Assembly (NCBI GenBank): GCA_949298575.1
Contig: CASFXH010000032.1
Coordinates: forward strand, 1 to 33,163
Direction: 5' to 3'
From: an uncultured Parabacteroides sp.
GTDB taxonomy: Bacteria; Bacteroidota; Bacteroidia; Bacteroidales; Tannerellaceae
DNA length: 33,163 nt
The notes below the pieces were generated by a model that saw only the letters and a program-made list of their open reading frames with translations, was not told the DNA's origin and did no database searches. The position numbers and the translations under genes are program-made. Below, piece after piece: positions 1 to 8,479 of this stretch. How positions within the stretch are numbered: position 1 is the first letter of the stretch; each line of letters starts with the position of its first letter.

Positions 1-1
1 C

Positions 2-352
2 TATTTCTATTATTTAGACATCGCCCCCGACGCCGAGAAATTGGCCGAGGTGAAGGGCGTGATCAGCCAATTCAACGGCTGCGTCCTGCAATACCGCAAA
101 ACCTTGGCCCGCCGCGGCGTCGGCTCCGCTTCCGACAAGGAGGAGGCGAACAAGGAAGAGGACAAGACCGAAACGCCCGACGGCACCGAGACTCCCGACA
201 CGGAAACTCCCGGCACGGAAACGCCTGATACGGAGAATCCTGACGGCCAAGGCGGCGAGCAAACCACCCCGACCGAGCCCGGTGGCGACGAGACGGAAGA
301 GCCGCAGCCCGGCGTGGACAATGATGGCGACGGGTCGCCGGAGGTGGTCTGA
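2..352 (+). CDS. C-terminal part of an acidic-tailed protein of unknown function (5' end outside window)
   Basis: An open frame runs in from the left edge and ends in TGA at 352, so only about 116 C-terminal residues are visible. The first half is helical-looking and ends in a basic stretch (QYRKTLARRG). The rest is a low-complexity tail of repeated E/T-P-D/G units, ending in PQPGVDNDGDGSPEVV. The same ending closes the complete 309-residue protein at 11219-12148, and the helix before the tail is also similar, so the two are paralogues. They resemble small Bacteroidota-specific domain-of-unknown-function proteins (DUF6261-like), but I cannot confirm the family. No signal peptide or catalytic motif is visible in this part. 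The ATG at 41 is internal and not the real start. Confidence 0.75.
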   Translation, partial: YFYYLDIAPDAEKLAEVKGVISQFNGCVLQYRKTLARRGVGSASDKEEANKEEDKTETPDGTETPDTETPGTETPDTENPDGQGGEQTTPTEPGGDETEEPQPGVDNDGDGSPEVV

Positions 353-376
353 TATTCATATTGTTTTGTTTTTTTC

Positions 377-404
377 GTAGAGACGATGTGCACATCGTCT
401 CTAC
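377..404. repeat. Perfect 28-bp palindrome (GTAGAGACG family)
   Basis: The arms GTAGAGACGATGTG and CACATCGTCTCTAC are exact reverse complements. A T-run lies before the palindrome and none follows it, so it is not a standard plus-strand terminator. Related hairpins with TAGAGACG/CGTCTCTA arms lie at 12164-12190 and 13457-13479, each just after a gene. It looks like an interspersed palindromic intergenic element. Confidence 0.7.
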
Positions 405-419
405 ATTGCCACCACATAA

Positions 420-470
420 TAAGGGGCTGAAACATAGGGAAATAATCCTGTTTCAGCCCCTTATGCTTTT
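420..470 (+). terminator. Hairpin with 15-bp perfect stem and T-run
   Basis: TAAGGGGCTGAAACA (420-434) pairs exactly with TGTTTCAGCCCCTTA (449-463) and is followed by TGCTTTTTG. It would end transcription of the partial gene stopping at 352 before the metal-efflux locus begins. Confidence 0.55.
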
Positions 471-484
471 TGTGGCGGTCCCAT

Positions 485-571
485 CAGCTGACTGAGGGGT
501 TGAAACATAGGCTTATGATCAATTTTTATCTTGGGCTGTCGGCGAAGCCGACTGAGGGGGTAAAAAGATCG
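485..571. repeat. Degenerate duplicated intergenic unit
   Basis: AGCTGACTGAGGGG at about 487-500 is echoed by AGCCGACTGAGGGG at about 546-559. GGGTTGAAACATAGG (496-510) also repeats GGGCTGAAACATAGG inside the hairpin at 424-438. A small hairpin GTCGGC-GAA-GCCGAC occupies 538-552. No credible coding frame covers 353-604, which appears to be made of such palindromic fragments. Confidence 0.4.
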
Positions 572-592
572 TCAATTGTCAATGATTTTCCG

Positions 593-600
593 TACCTTCG
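593..600 (+). promoter_or_regulatory. Bacteroidota -7 promoter element for the metal-efflux locus
   Basis: TACCTTCG is a near match to the TAnnTTTG -7 consensus and lies 4 bases before the ATG at 605, so the mRNA would have a very short leader. The upstream -33 TTTG element is not clear; only a TTG at 576-578 is present. Confidence 0.35.
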
Positions 601-604
601 CGCC

Positions 605-994
605 ATGCGAGCGAAAACGAAAGATCGGATCCGGCGATATGTCGTGCTGGTGGCGGGCATCCTGACGTTGCTCTCCATCGTGCTCCCGCATCATCACCAC
701 GCGGACGGCTCGGCCTGCTACATGCCCCTCACCGAGGAGATGGCCCACGCCGACGGTGGCGACCCCTGCGGACAGGGCTGTTGCTTTGGCAGCCACGGGC
801 TGTTGCCCGTCAGCGTGGGGACGGACGTCGGCCTCCATGTTTTCCCCCTCATTTCCCTTTTCGCCCCTTATCAATCTTTACATATCGGAATCAACCCGTC
901 TCTCTTGGTCGAGAGACCCGTCTACATCGAGTCGCTCTACGACTCGTGGCGAGCCCGGGCCACGGGCTTGCGCGGCCCGCCGGAAATCGGATGA
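605..994 (+). CDS. Small His/Cys-rich membrane-anchored protein of metal-efflux locus
   Basis: A 129-residue protein with a basic N-terminus and one hydrophobic segment at about residues 13-27, which would act as a signal anchor or signal peptide. It is followed at once by a PHHHH motif and a Cys/His-rich stretch (CGQGCC, nearby His) that could bind metal outside the membrane. The frame is open further upstream to 470, but that DNA is palindromic intergenic repeat, and the ATG at 605 sits right after a promoter-like element, so I use it. It precedes the adaptor, pump and channel genes. Short proteins with such a PHHHH motif occur before RND metal pumps in Bacteroidota (DUF6769-like, from memory). 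A periplasmic metal-binding or sensing role is inference. Confidence 0.6.
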   Translation: MRAKTKDRIRRYVVLVAGILTLLSIVLPHHHHADGSACYMPLTEEMAHADGGDPCGQGCCFGSHGLLPVSVGTDVGLHVFPLISLFAPYQSLHIGINPSLLVERPVYIESLYDSWRARATGLRGPPEIG

Positions 995-1051
995 ACCCAT
1001 TATCCCCTTATCTGATACATTCGATTTCTAACTTAAAAACAATGATTTAAA

Positions 1052-2236
1052 ATGCGAAAAACATATATCCTGGGAGTACTGTGTACTTACCTGTTCGCTT
1101 CGTGCGCCGGCCATTCGGAGCACGCGCATGAGCACGAACACGAACATGAACACGAACATGAGGAACACGCGGAGGCGGGTCACGATGCGCATGAGCACGA
1201 CCACGCGGCGGCCGGCGAGGTGGTCTTCCACGACGAGCGGGCCGAGGCGATAGGCCTTCAAACGATAAAAATGACGCCGGCGGCCTTTACGGAGGTCATC
1301 AAGACGGGCGGGCAGATCGTGGCCGCCCAGGGCGACGAGTCGGTGGTGGTCGCGACGGTGCCGGGCGTGGTGACGCTGGGCCAGCTGCCGTTTGTCGACG
1401 GGCAGGCGGTCCGTCGGGGCCAGGCCATCTTGAGCATCGCCTCGAAGAGCCTCTCGCAAGGCGACGTGGTGGCCCGTACCCGTGCGGCCTACGAGACGGC
1501 GAAGCGGGAATACGAGCGCATGGCCCAACTGGTGGACGACAAGATCGTCTCGGCAAAAGACTTCGAGCAAGCGCGGCTGACCTACGAGAACGCGAAGGCG
1601 GCTTACGACGCGTTGGCTGACAAGCAGACGGAGCGAGGCGTCTCGGTCGTCTCGCCGCTGGAGGGTTATTTGAAGAACCTGTTGGTGAAGGAAGGCGATT
1701 ACGTGGCGGTGGGCCAGCCGCTGGTGACGGTCTCTCGCGACCGCCGCTTGATGATGCGGGCCGACGTGCCGGAGAAGCATTACGGCGCCCTAGGCACGAT
1801 CCGCACGGCCCATTTCAAGACCCCTTACGACACGACGGTCTATAAGCTCTCCGACATGCACGGCCGCTTGCTCACCTACGGGCGGGCGTCGGGCGGCAAC
1901 GGGGTCTACATACCCGTGACGTTCGAGCTGGACAACAAGGGCGGGCTGATCCCCGGCTCGTTCGTGGAGGTCTATTTGCTGACGAGCCCGATGGCGGACG
2001 TGCTGAGCGTGCCGGTCTCCGCGCTGATCGAGGAGCAAGGCATCTATTCCGTCTACGTGCGGGTGCATGGGGAGCATTACCGCAAGCAAGAAGTGACGCT
2101 GGGCGCCGACAACGGTTCGGAGGTGCAGATCCTCACGGGGCTGAAGGCGGGCGACGAGGTGGTGACCCGCGGCGCTTACCAGATCAAGCTCGCTTCCGCT
2201 TCCAACGCGATCCCGGCCCATACGCATCATCATTAA
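1052..2236 (+). CDS. Efflux RND transporter periplasmic adaptor subunit (CusB/CzcB-like lipoprotein)
   Basis: This 394-residue adaptor links the inner-membrane pump to the outer-membrane channel in heavy-metal efflux. A lipoprotein signal ends in LFAS-C18. After the cysteine comes a His/Glu-rich segment (about residues 21-51) containing six consecutive His-Glu pairs encoded by a CAY-GAR hexamer repeat, with a second His cluster at the C-terminus (HTHHH). The middle follows membrane-fusion-protein order: barrel-sandwich (VVATVPGVV ... VDGQAVRRGQ), alpha-hairpin with coiled coil (about 150-195), second half-barrel (VVSPLEGYL, VKEGDYV), then beta-barrel. The gene lies 18 bases before the pump gene. 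His-rich ends suggest Zn, Co, Ni or Cu handling, but the metal cannot be decided from sequence. Confidence 0.9.
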   Translation: MRKTYILGVLCTYLFASCAGHSEHAHEHEHEHEHEHEEHAEAGHDAHEHDHAAAGEVVFHDERAEAIGLQTIKMTPAAFTEVIKTGGQIVAAQGDESVVVATVPGVVTLGQLPFVDGQAVRRGQAILSIASKSLSQGDVVARTRAAYETAKREYERMAQLVDDKIVSAKDFEQARLTYENAKAAYDALADKQTERGVSVVSPLEGYLKNLLVKEGDYVAVGQPLVTVSRDRRLMMRADVPEKHYGALGTIRTAHFKTPYDTTVYKLSDMHGRLLTYGRASGGNGVYIPVTFELDNKGGLIPGSFVEVYLLTSPMADVLSVPVSALIEEQGIYSVYVRVHGEHYRKQEVTLGADNGSEVQILTGLKAGDEVVTRGAYQIKLASASNAIPAHTHHH

Positions 2237-2254
2237 TGGGGGAGGGATTGCCTT

Positions 2255-5200
2255 ATGTTGAATAAAATCATACATTACTCGCTGCACAACCGGCTGGTGA
2301 TCCTGATCTGCGCCGTCCTGCTGATGGTGGGGGGCGCTTACACGGCCATGCATACCGACGTGGATGTCTTTCCCGACCTGAACGCCCCGACCGTAGTCGT
2401 CATGACCGAGGCGAACGGGATGGCGCCCGAGGAAGTGGAACGGCTGGTGACTTTCCCGGTGGAGACGGCGGTGAACGGCGCGATGGACGTGCGCCGGGTG
2501 CGCTCCTCGTCGACGACGGGTTTCTCCGTGGTCTGGGTCGAGTTTGATTGGGGAACCGATATTTACCGGGCCCGCCAGATCGTGACGGAGAAGTTGTCGA
2601 TCCTGGGCGAGACCTTGCCCGAGAACGTCGGGAAACCGACGCTGGGCCCGCAATCCTCCATTTTGGGTGAGATGATGATCGTGGGCTTGACGGCCGACAC
2701 GACCTCCTTGTTGGACTTGCGGACCATCGCCGACTGGACGATCCGCCCGCGTCTGCTCTCGACGGGAGGCGTGGCGCAGGTGGCGGTCATCGGGGGCGAC
2801 GTGAAGGAATACCAAGTCCTCCTGGAGCCGGCCCGCATGAAGCACTATGGCGTGACGCTCGACGAGGTCCTGACCGTCTGCCGCGACATGAACCAGAACG
2901 CCAACGGTGGCGTCCTTTATGAATATTCGAACGAGTACATCATCCGCGGCCTGCTCTCCACGACCGACGCGGGCGAGATGGCGAAAGGCGTCGTGAAGGT
3001 GGTCGATGGCTACCCCGTGACCCTGGCCGACATCGCCACGGTCCAGATCGGCGGCAAGAGCCCGAAGCTGGGTACGGCCTCCGAACGGGCCAAACCCGCC
3101 GTCCTGATCACCGTGACCAAGCAGCCCGACACGAGCACGAAGCAACTGACGGCCCGTCTGGACGCCATCCTGCAAGACTTGCAGAAGAACCTTCCGGCCG
3201 ACGTGCATGTCTCGACCGACATCTTCCGCCAGAGCCGCTTCATCGACAGCTCGATCAACAACGTGCAGCGGAGCCTTTTCGAGGGCAGCATCTTCGTCGT
3301 GATCGTCTTGTTCCTCTTCTTGATGAATACGCGGACAACGGTGATCTCGCTGGTGGCCTTGCCGCTCTCCCTCCTGATCACGATCATCGTGTTGCATTAT
3401 ATGGGTTTGACCATTAACACCATGAGTCTGGGAGGTATGGCGATCGCCATCGGTTCGTTGGTGGACGACGCCATCGTGGACGTGGAGAACGTCTTCAAGC
3501 GGATCCGGGAGAACCGCCTCTTGCCGCCCGAACAGCAGCGGCCGACGCTCGACATCGTTTACGACGCCTCGCGGGAGGTGCGTATGCCGATCCTCAACTC
3601 GACGTTGATCATTATCGTGAGCTTCGTGCCCCTCTTCTTCCTGAGCGGGATGGAGGGAAGGATGCTGATCCCGCTGGGCATCGCGTTCATCGTTTCCCTG
3701 TTCGCCTCGACGGTGGTGGCCCTGACCTTGACGCCCGTGCTTTGTAGCTATTTGTTGAACAAGAAAGCGACGGACAACAAGCCTTTGAAGGAGTCGAAGG
3801 TGGCGATCCAGTTGAAGGCGTGGTATGGCGGGGCGCTCGAGTGGGTCTTGGCTCGCCGGAAGTTGGTTTTGGGTTCGACCGTAGCGCTTTTTGTCGTGGC
3901 GTTGGCCCTTTTCTTCACGTTGGGTCGGAGCTTCTTGCCTCCGTTCAATGAGGGGTCGTTCACGATCAACGTCAGCTCCCTGCCCGGCATTTCCTTGGAG
4001 GAATCGGACCGCTTGGGACGGGAGGCGGAGGAATTGTTGCTCCAGATCCCGGAGATCCAGACCGTCGCCCGGAAGACGGGTCGCGCCGAGCTGGATGAGC
4101 ATGCCTTGGGCGTCAACGTCTCCGAGATTGAGGCGCCTTTCGAGCTGAAAGACCGGAGCCGTTCGGAAGTGACGGAGGAGGTGCGCCAGAAGCTCTCCAC
4201 CATCACGGGCGCGAACATCGAGATCGGCCAGCCTATCTCGCACCGCATCGACGCCATGTTGTCCGGAACGGAAGCCAATATCGCCATCAAGGTCTTCGGC
4301 ACCGACCTGAACCAAATGTTCACCATCGGCCAAAAGATCCAGGAAGCCGTGAAGGGCATCCCCGGATTGGTCGACCTGAAGGTGGAGCAGCAGATCGAGC
4401 GGCCCCAGCTGGCGATCGTCCCCAAGCGGGAGTTGTTGGCGAAATACGGCATCCCCTTGCCGGAGTTCGAGGAGTATGTGAATGTCATGCTGGGCGGCGA
4501 GGTCGTCAGCCAGGTCTATGACGAGAACCGGACGTTCGACTTGACGGTCAAAACCTCCGACGAGAGCCGGGTCGACATGGCCGCGATCGGCGACTTGATG
4601 ATCGACGCCAACGGGCAGAAGGTTCCCCTGAGCGACGTGGCCGAGATCCGTTCCATCACCGGCCCGAACACGATCAACCGCGAGAACGTGCAACGCAAGG
4701 TGGTGGTGAGCGCCAACGTGGCCGACCGCGACCTGCGGGGTGTCGTCAACGATATCCAGGAAGCCGTCGAGCGGGAGATCCAGTTGCCCGAGGGCTATCA
4801 CATCGAGTACGGCGGACAGTTCGAGAGCGAGGCGGCCGCCAGCCGGACCTTGTTGCTCACGTCGCTCATGTCGCTCTTGGTGATCTTCATGTTGCTTTAC
4901 CATGAGTTCAAGGACGCCCGCGAGAGCGCCGTGGTCATGGTGAACTTGCCGCTGGCCTTGATCGGAGGCGTGTTGATCCTTTGGCTGACGTCGGGTGAGA
5001 TCAGTATCCCCGCGATCATCGGGTTCATCTCCCTTTTCGGCATCGCGACCCGCAACGGCATGTTGCTGATCAGCCATTACACCCAGCTCCGGAACGAGGG
5101 CTTGCCCTTGCGCCAGGCGGTGCACCAAGGTTCGCTCGACCGGTTGAACCCGATCCTGATGACGGCCCTCAGTTCGGCCTTGGCCCTGATCCCGCTCGCC

Positions 5201-5347
5201 CTGAACGGCGACCAGCCGGGCAACGAGATCCAAAGCCCGATGGCGAAGGTGATCCTAGGGGGGTTGCTCACTTCGACGTTCCTGAACGGGTTCATTATCC
5301 CCATCATTTATTTATACATTAACAAGCCTAAAGCACAACAATCATGA
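2255..5347 (+). CDS. CusA/CzcA-family heavy-metal efflux RND permease
   Basis: The 1030-residue length is normal for the HME-RND family of proton-driven pumps in the inner membrane. The first membrane segment (about residues 14-32) is followed by the porter-domain signature around TDVDVFPDLNAP and the EANGMAPEEVERLVTFP region. A block of segments starts near residue 340. The TM4 proton-relay motif reads VDDAIVDVEN at residues 403-412; the acidic residues D404, D405 and E411 are the likely relay positions. The second half repeats the layout, with TM segments near 530-550 and 860-1020. The stop overlaps the next start (ATGA), so pump and channel are translationally coupled. The VDDAIVDVEN form differs from the DGAVVMVEN form of classical CzcA, so substrate is uncertain among divalent or monovalent cations. 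Confidence 0.93.
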   Translation: MLNKIIHYSLHNRLVILICAVLLMVGGAYTAMHTDVDVFPDLNAPTVVVMTEANGMAPEEVERLVTFPVETAVNGAMDVRRVRSSSTTGFSVVWVEFDWGTDIYRARQIVTEKLSILGETLPENVGKPTLGPQSSILGEMMIVGLTADTTSLLDLRTIADWTIRPRLLSTGGVAQVAVIGGDVKEYQVLLEPARMKHYGVTLDEVLTVCRDMNQNANGGVLYEYSNEYIIRGLLSTTDAGEMAKGVVKVVDGYPVTLADIATVQIGGKSPKLGTASERAKPAVLITVTKQPDTSTKQLTARLDAILQDLQKNLPADVHVSTDIFRQSRFIDSSINNVQRSLFEGSIFVVIVLFLFLMNTRTTVISLVALPLSLLITIIVLHYMGLTINTMSLGGMAIAIGSLVDDAIVDVENVFKRIRENRLLPPEQQRPTLDIVYDASREVRMPILNSTLIIIVSFVPLFFLSGMEGRMLIPLGIAFIVSLFASTVVALTLTPVLCSYLLNKKATDNKPLKESKVAIQLKAWYGGALEWVLARRKLVLGSTVALFVVALALFFTLGRSFLPPFNEGSFTINVSSLPGISLEESDRLGREAEELLLQIPEIQTVARKTGRAELDEHALGVNVSEIEAPFELKDRSRSEVTEEVRQKLSTITGANIEIGQPISHRIDAMLSGTEANIAIKVFGTDLNQMFTIGQKIQEAVKGIPGLVDLKVEQQIERPQLAIVPKRELLAKYGIPLPEFEEYVNVMLGGEVVSQVYDENRTFDLTVKTSDESRVDMAAIGDLMIDANGQKVPLSDVAEIRSITGPNTINRENVQRKVVVSANVADRDLRGVVNDIQEAVEREIQLPEGYHIEYGGQFESEAAASRTLLLTSLMSLLVIFMLLYHEFKDARESAVVMVNLPLALIGGVLILWLTSGEISIPAIIGFISLFGIATRNGMLLISHYTQLRNEGLPLRQAVHQGSLDRLNPILMTALSSALALIPLALNGDQPGNEIQSPMAKVILGGLLTSTFLNGFIIPIIYLYINKPKAQQS

Positions 5348-6531
5348 GAGTATACATCCTATGGATAGCCGCCGCGCTCGCCGTCTGCCGGATGGACGCG
5401 CAATCTCGTTCGATCGACGAGGTCTTGCGGCAAGTGGAGGCTAACAATAAGGAGCTGAAGGCGGCTTACCAGTCGTTGGAGGCTCAAAAGGTGGAGGCGA
5501 AACTCGACAACAACCTGCCCGATCCCAGCGTCACCTATTCGCACTTCTGGGGCAACCAGGAAGACATGGGCTTCACGGGCGAGTTTGTCGCTTCCCAATC
5601 GTTCGATTTCCCCACGCTCTATTACCAGCGGGGGAAACTGGCCAAGGAGCGCGCCGCCGGTCTCGATCGGCAGGGCGCGACCACCCGCCAGCAAATCCTT
5701 TTGCAAGCCAAGCAGGTCTGCCTGGACTTGGTCTACCTCAACCAGCTGAAGGCGTTGCTTGCCGCCCGCCTCGACAACGCCGAGCGCCTTTCGGCCTTCT
5801 ACGCCTCGAAGCTGGAGAAGGGCGACGCGAACGTGATCGAGACCAACAAGATCGACCTCGAGTTGCTTAATACCCGCACCGAGTACCAGCTCAACGAGAA
5901 CAACCGCCAGACGAAGCTCCAGGAATTGGCGCTCCTGAACGGGGGGATCGCGATCGCTTTCGACGACACGACGTATGCCGACGCCGAGCCGACGCTTCCT
6001 TCGCTCGAGGCGCTGCGGCAAGAGACGCTCGACGCCGATCCTAGCCTCCAAGCCCTGCGCAGCGACCAGGTGGCCGCCGAGCGCCAGGTTCGCGTCAACA
6101 AGGCCAAGGGCTTGCCCGGCTTTGAGTTGGGCTATCGGATGAACCCCTCGTCGGGGGGGCGCCGTTACAACGGTTTCTTGGTGGGCATCAGCATCCCGCT
6201 CTTCTCGAACCGCAACAACGTGCGCCAAGCGAAGGCCAAGGCCCTCTACGCCGAGAACCTTTTGGAAAGCGCGAACATGACGGTCGAGAACGAGTTGACC
6301 CGCCTTTACGCCCGTGCGGAGACGCTGCGGGCGTCGATGGCGGACTATCGCGAGGTGCTGGAGCGGCAGAACAATGTCGAGATCCTGAACCGGGCCATCG
6401 AGGCGAACCAAATCTCGATGATCGAGTATTTCGTAAACCTCACGACCTACTATCAGAGTCTCCAAAACTACCTCTCCTTGCGCAACGAGTACCAGAAAGC
6501 CGTCGCCCAGCTGTATAAGCATCGGCTTTAA
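5344..6531 (+). CDS. TolC-family outer-membrane efflux protein
   Basis: A 395-residue outer-membrane channel component with a hydrophobic signal peptide (about residues 4-19, ending MDAQS). Long amphipathic helices follow (EVLRQVEANNKELKAAYQSL and later stretches), with two related halves as in the OEP fold. The motif PLFSNRNNVRQAKAK in the second half is typical of the family. The ATG overlaps the pump stop by four bases, completing the adaptor-pump-channel operon. A strong terminator follows. The protein is slightly shorter than E. coli TolC or CusC, which is usual for this phylum. Confidence 0.9.
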   Translation: MRVYILWIAAALAVCRMDAQSRSIDEVLRQVEANNKELKAAYQSLEAQKVEAKLDNNLPDPSVTYSHFWGNQEDMGFTGEFVASQSFDFPTLYYQRGKLAKERAAGLDRQGATTRQQILLQAKQVCLDLVYLNQLKALLAARLDNAERLSAFYASKLEKGDANVIETNKIDLELLNTRTEYQLNENNRQTKLQELALLNGGIAIAFDDTTYADAEPTLPSLEALRQETLDADPSLQALRSDQVAAERQVRVNKAKGLPGFELGYRMNPSSGGRRYNGFLVGISIPLFSNRNNVRQAKAKALYAENLLESANMTVENELTRLYARAETLRASMADYREVLERQNNVEILNRAIEANQISMIEYFVNLTTYYQSLQNYLSLRNEYQKAVAQLYKHRL

Positions 6532-6542
6532 TTGTTTTTTAT

Positions 6543-6595
6543 AATCTTTGTGGGTGGTCTGAATGGCTACCCACAAAGATTTGTTTTATTTTTGC
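6543..6595 (+). terminator. Rho-independent terminator of the metal-efflux operon
   Basis: AATCTTTGTGGGT (6543-6555) pairs exactly with ACCCACAAAGATT (6569-6581). It is followed by the T-rich stretch TTGTTTTATTTTT just 3' of the channel gene. Confidence 0.8.
6587..6594 (+). promoter_or_regulatory. Bacteroidota -7 element for the TPR/HTH regulator
   Basis: TATTTTTG fits TAnnTTTG exactly and lies 26 bases before the ATG at 6621, inside the T-rich end of the preceding terminator. No TTTG sits at the expected -33 distance. Confidence 0.4.
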
Positions 6596-6620
6596 CCCCA
6601 TAACTAAATCTAAAAGTGGA

Positions 6621-8276
6621 ATGGGTTGGATGACACAGTTAAAATCTCGCGGGATTTTGTCCCTGTTGATGGCGCTCATGCTCATGGCGTGTGGGCCGAA
6701 GTCGAACGAGGAGTTGTTTCAACAGGCGGAGGCGGTCGTGAACGATCACCCGGATAGCACGTTGACGTTATTGAAAATCATACGCCCTCATATACGCTCG
6801 GAAGCGGAGTGGTATCGCGGGGCCTTGCTCTGGACGCAGGCGCTGGACAAGGCTTTCGTTCCTCATACCTCCGATTCGCTCATCAATCGCGTCGTCGCCT
6901 ACTACGACACGCATGGCGATGATCACCAAAAGGCGTTGGCTTATTATTATAAAGGTAGGGTCAATCATGATTTGGGGAAATTGAAGGTGGCGACTGATGC
7001 TTATTTAGCCGCGTATGATTATGTAAAGAAGATAAACGATCCCGATTTAGCATTCCGGATCATTACGCAAGTGGGGACGCTCTATGCTCATCAAGGATTG
7101 GAGCTTCAAGCGTCTGACGCTTATCAAAAAGGGTTCGATATTGCCACGATGGCAAAGGATAGTTCAAATATGGCTTTTAGTTATGCTTATTTAGGACGTA
7201 TCGAAGGTGTGAAGAAGAATTGGGAGCAAGCGGCTATCTTTTATCGAACGGGCTTACGAATAGCTGAACAAATAAAGGATTATCATGCGGTAGAACTTTG
7301 CCTCCAAGAACTGATAGGCGTGTATACGAGTGGCGATAAAGTTGATGAAGCCCTAAGTATGGTGGATAGCTTGAAATTCTATAACCGCATGAGTGGCGTT
7401 CCGAGTAATGGCAGCGTTAATTTGGTGCTTGGAGATCTTTATAGGAGCTTGAATCAGGTGGATAGCGCTTATTTTTATTTGTATCAAGCGATTGAGGCGG
7501 AAAGTATCTATACGCGAAGAAGTGCTTATCACGCGCTTTATTATTTGTCTGAGCGATTGGGGGAATTAAAGGACGCGATTTATTTCAATGAGCGATATAA
7601 GGCTTGCCAAAAGGAAATAGAAGAGATGGGGCCTAGTCCCGAAATTCAGGCGATCAAGGACTCGTATGATTGGAAAGAGCGTGAGACGGTTTGGAGTAAC
7701 GCGCTGGGTTGGGCTGGATGTGCTGGGATTGTTTTAGTGTTAATTTTGCTTGCTTTATTAGGTCTTTATGTGAAGGAGCGGGAAAAGGGGAAAGCTCTAG
7801 GGCAATCTTTAGAAGTGGAGCGTATGAAAAGGGAAGAGGTTGAAATGGAAAAGCGAAAAATGGAAGCGGAAAAAGAAAAAGAGAAGGAAAAACAAAAACC
7901 CGACCCCGATTCCTTGGAGGAGAACCCCTTCATGCGAGATTATTGGGCCAAGAAGACTTCGCCGAGGGCTTTCCTGAACGAGCTGTACGAGCATCCCCGC
8001 TACGTGCGGGAGGGGGAGCTCGTGGTGGTGGCCTATGTCTTGCGGAAGGTCCGCCCCGCGCTTTTCGGGAAGATGCGGAAAGAGAACCCCGCCTTGACGG
8101 ACGATGACATCGTGTTCTGCGGATTGGTCGGGGAGGGGTTCACCGAGAAGAAGCTCGCCACGATCTACGCGATCTCTCCGGAGGGCGTCTCCAAGCGGAA
8201 ACAGCGGCTGAAAGAGCGCTTCAGCGCTCCCTTGCCGAGGGGAAATTGGCTCATAAACTACCTCAAGAACCTCTGA
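6621..8276 (+). CDS. TPR-containing membrane regulator with C-terminal helix-turn-helix
   Basis: A 551-residue protein. An N-terminal signal with lipobox-like LMAC24 is followed by an extracytoplasmic TPR region (about 30-340) with repeated helical pairs such as ALAYYYKGRVNHDLGKL. A membrane segment covers about 360-384, a highly charged coiled coil about 385-435 (repeated MEKRK/EKEKEK), and a cytoplasmic domain about 440-551. That last domain has LTDDDIVFCGLV and KLATIYAISPEGVSKRKQRL, a LuxR-type helix-turn-helix as in related Bacteroidota regulators. The likely job is to sense a periplasmic signal and control the adjacent beta-propeller lipoprotein genes; this is inferred from position. The TPR part (about 6950-7900) is clearly AT-richer than the HTH part and the neighbours. 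An alternative start is the ATG at 6630. Confidence 0.8.
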   Translation: MGWMTQLKSRGILSLLMALMLMACGPKSNEELFQQAEAVVNDHPDSTLTLLKIIRPHIRSEAEWYRGALLWTQALDKAFVPHTSDSLINRVVAYYDTHGDDHQKALAYYYKGRVNHDLGKLKVATDAYLAAYDYVKKINDPDLAFRIITQVGTLYAHQGLELQASDAYQKGFDIATMAKDSSNMAFSYAYLGRIEGVKKNWEQAAIFYRTGLRIAEQIKDYHAVELCLQELIGVYTSGDKVDEALSMVDSLKFYNRMSGVPSNGSVNLVLGDLYRSLNQVDSAYFYLYQAIEAESIYTRRSAYHALYYLSERLGELKDAIYFNERYKACQKEIEEMGPSPEIQAIKDSYDWKERETVWSNALGWAGCAGIVLVLILLALLGLYVKEREKGKALGQSLEVERMKREEVEMEKRKMEAEKEKEKEKQKPDPDSLEENPFMRDYWAKKTSPRAFLNELYEHPRYVREGELVVVAYVLRKVRPALFGKMRKENPALTDDDIVFCGLVGEGFTEKKLATIYAISPEGVSKRKQRLKERFSAPLPRGNWLINYLKNL

Positions 8277-8372
8277 CTGTCTACCGAACGGTCTCGACTA
8301 GTCGGGCGGCGGTCGTTGGAAATGAGGAATTAATGGACTTTTCGATTTTTTTTGGAAATGTCTATGTCTAAA

Positions 8373-8406
8373 TTTGGCGGAAATATGGATTTTTCCGATA
8401 CCTTTG
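8373..8406 (+). promoter_or_regulatory. Promoter for the beta-propeller lipoprotein pair
   Basis: TTTG (8373-8376) and TACCTTTG (8399-8406) match the Bacteroidota -33 and -7 consensus, with 22 bases between them (19-21 is usual). The start codon of the first lipoprotein is 73 bases downstream, leaving a leader that could carry a control site. Confidence 0.6.
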
Positions 8407-8479
8407 TTCCGTTCGCTTGAGGCGAGTGGACAGATTGGAAAATATAAACATATTCGTTAACCTTAAATAAGGTAGTGAC

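Noticed and set aside
470-604. Upstream extension of the small His/Cys-rich protein
   Set aside because: The added 45 residues come from palindromic intergenic repeats and would remove the N-terminal position of the hydrophobic signal.
1790-5233. Long minus-strand open frame (1147 codons) opposite the RND pump gene
   Set aside because: It lies antisense to a clear CzcA-type gene. The product is rich in H, R, D and Q without family motifs, typical of a shadow frame in GC-rich DNA.
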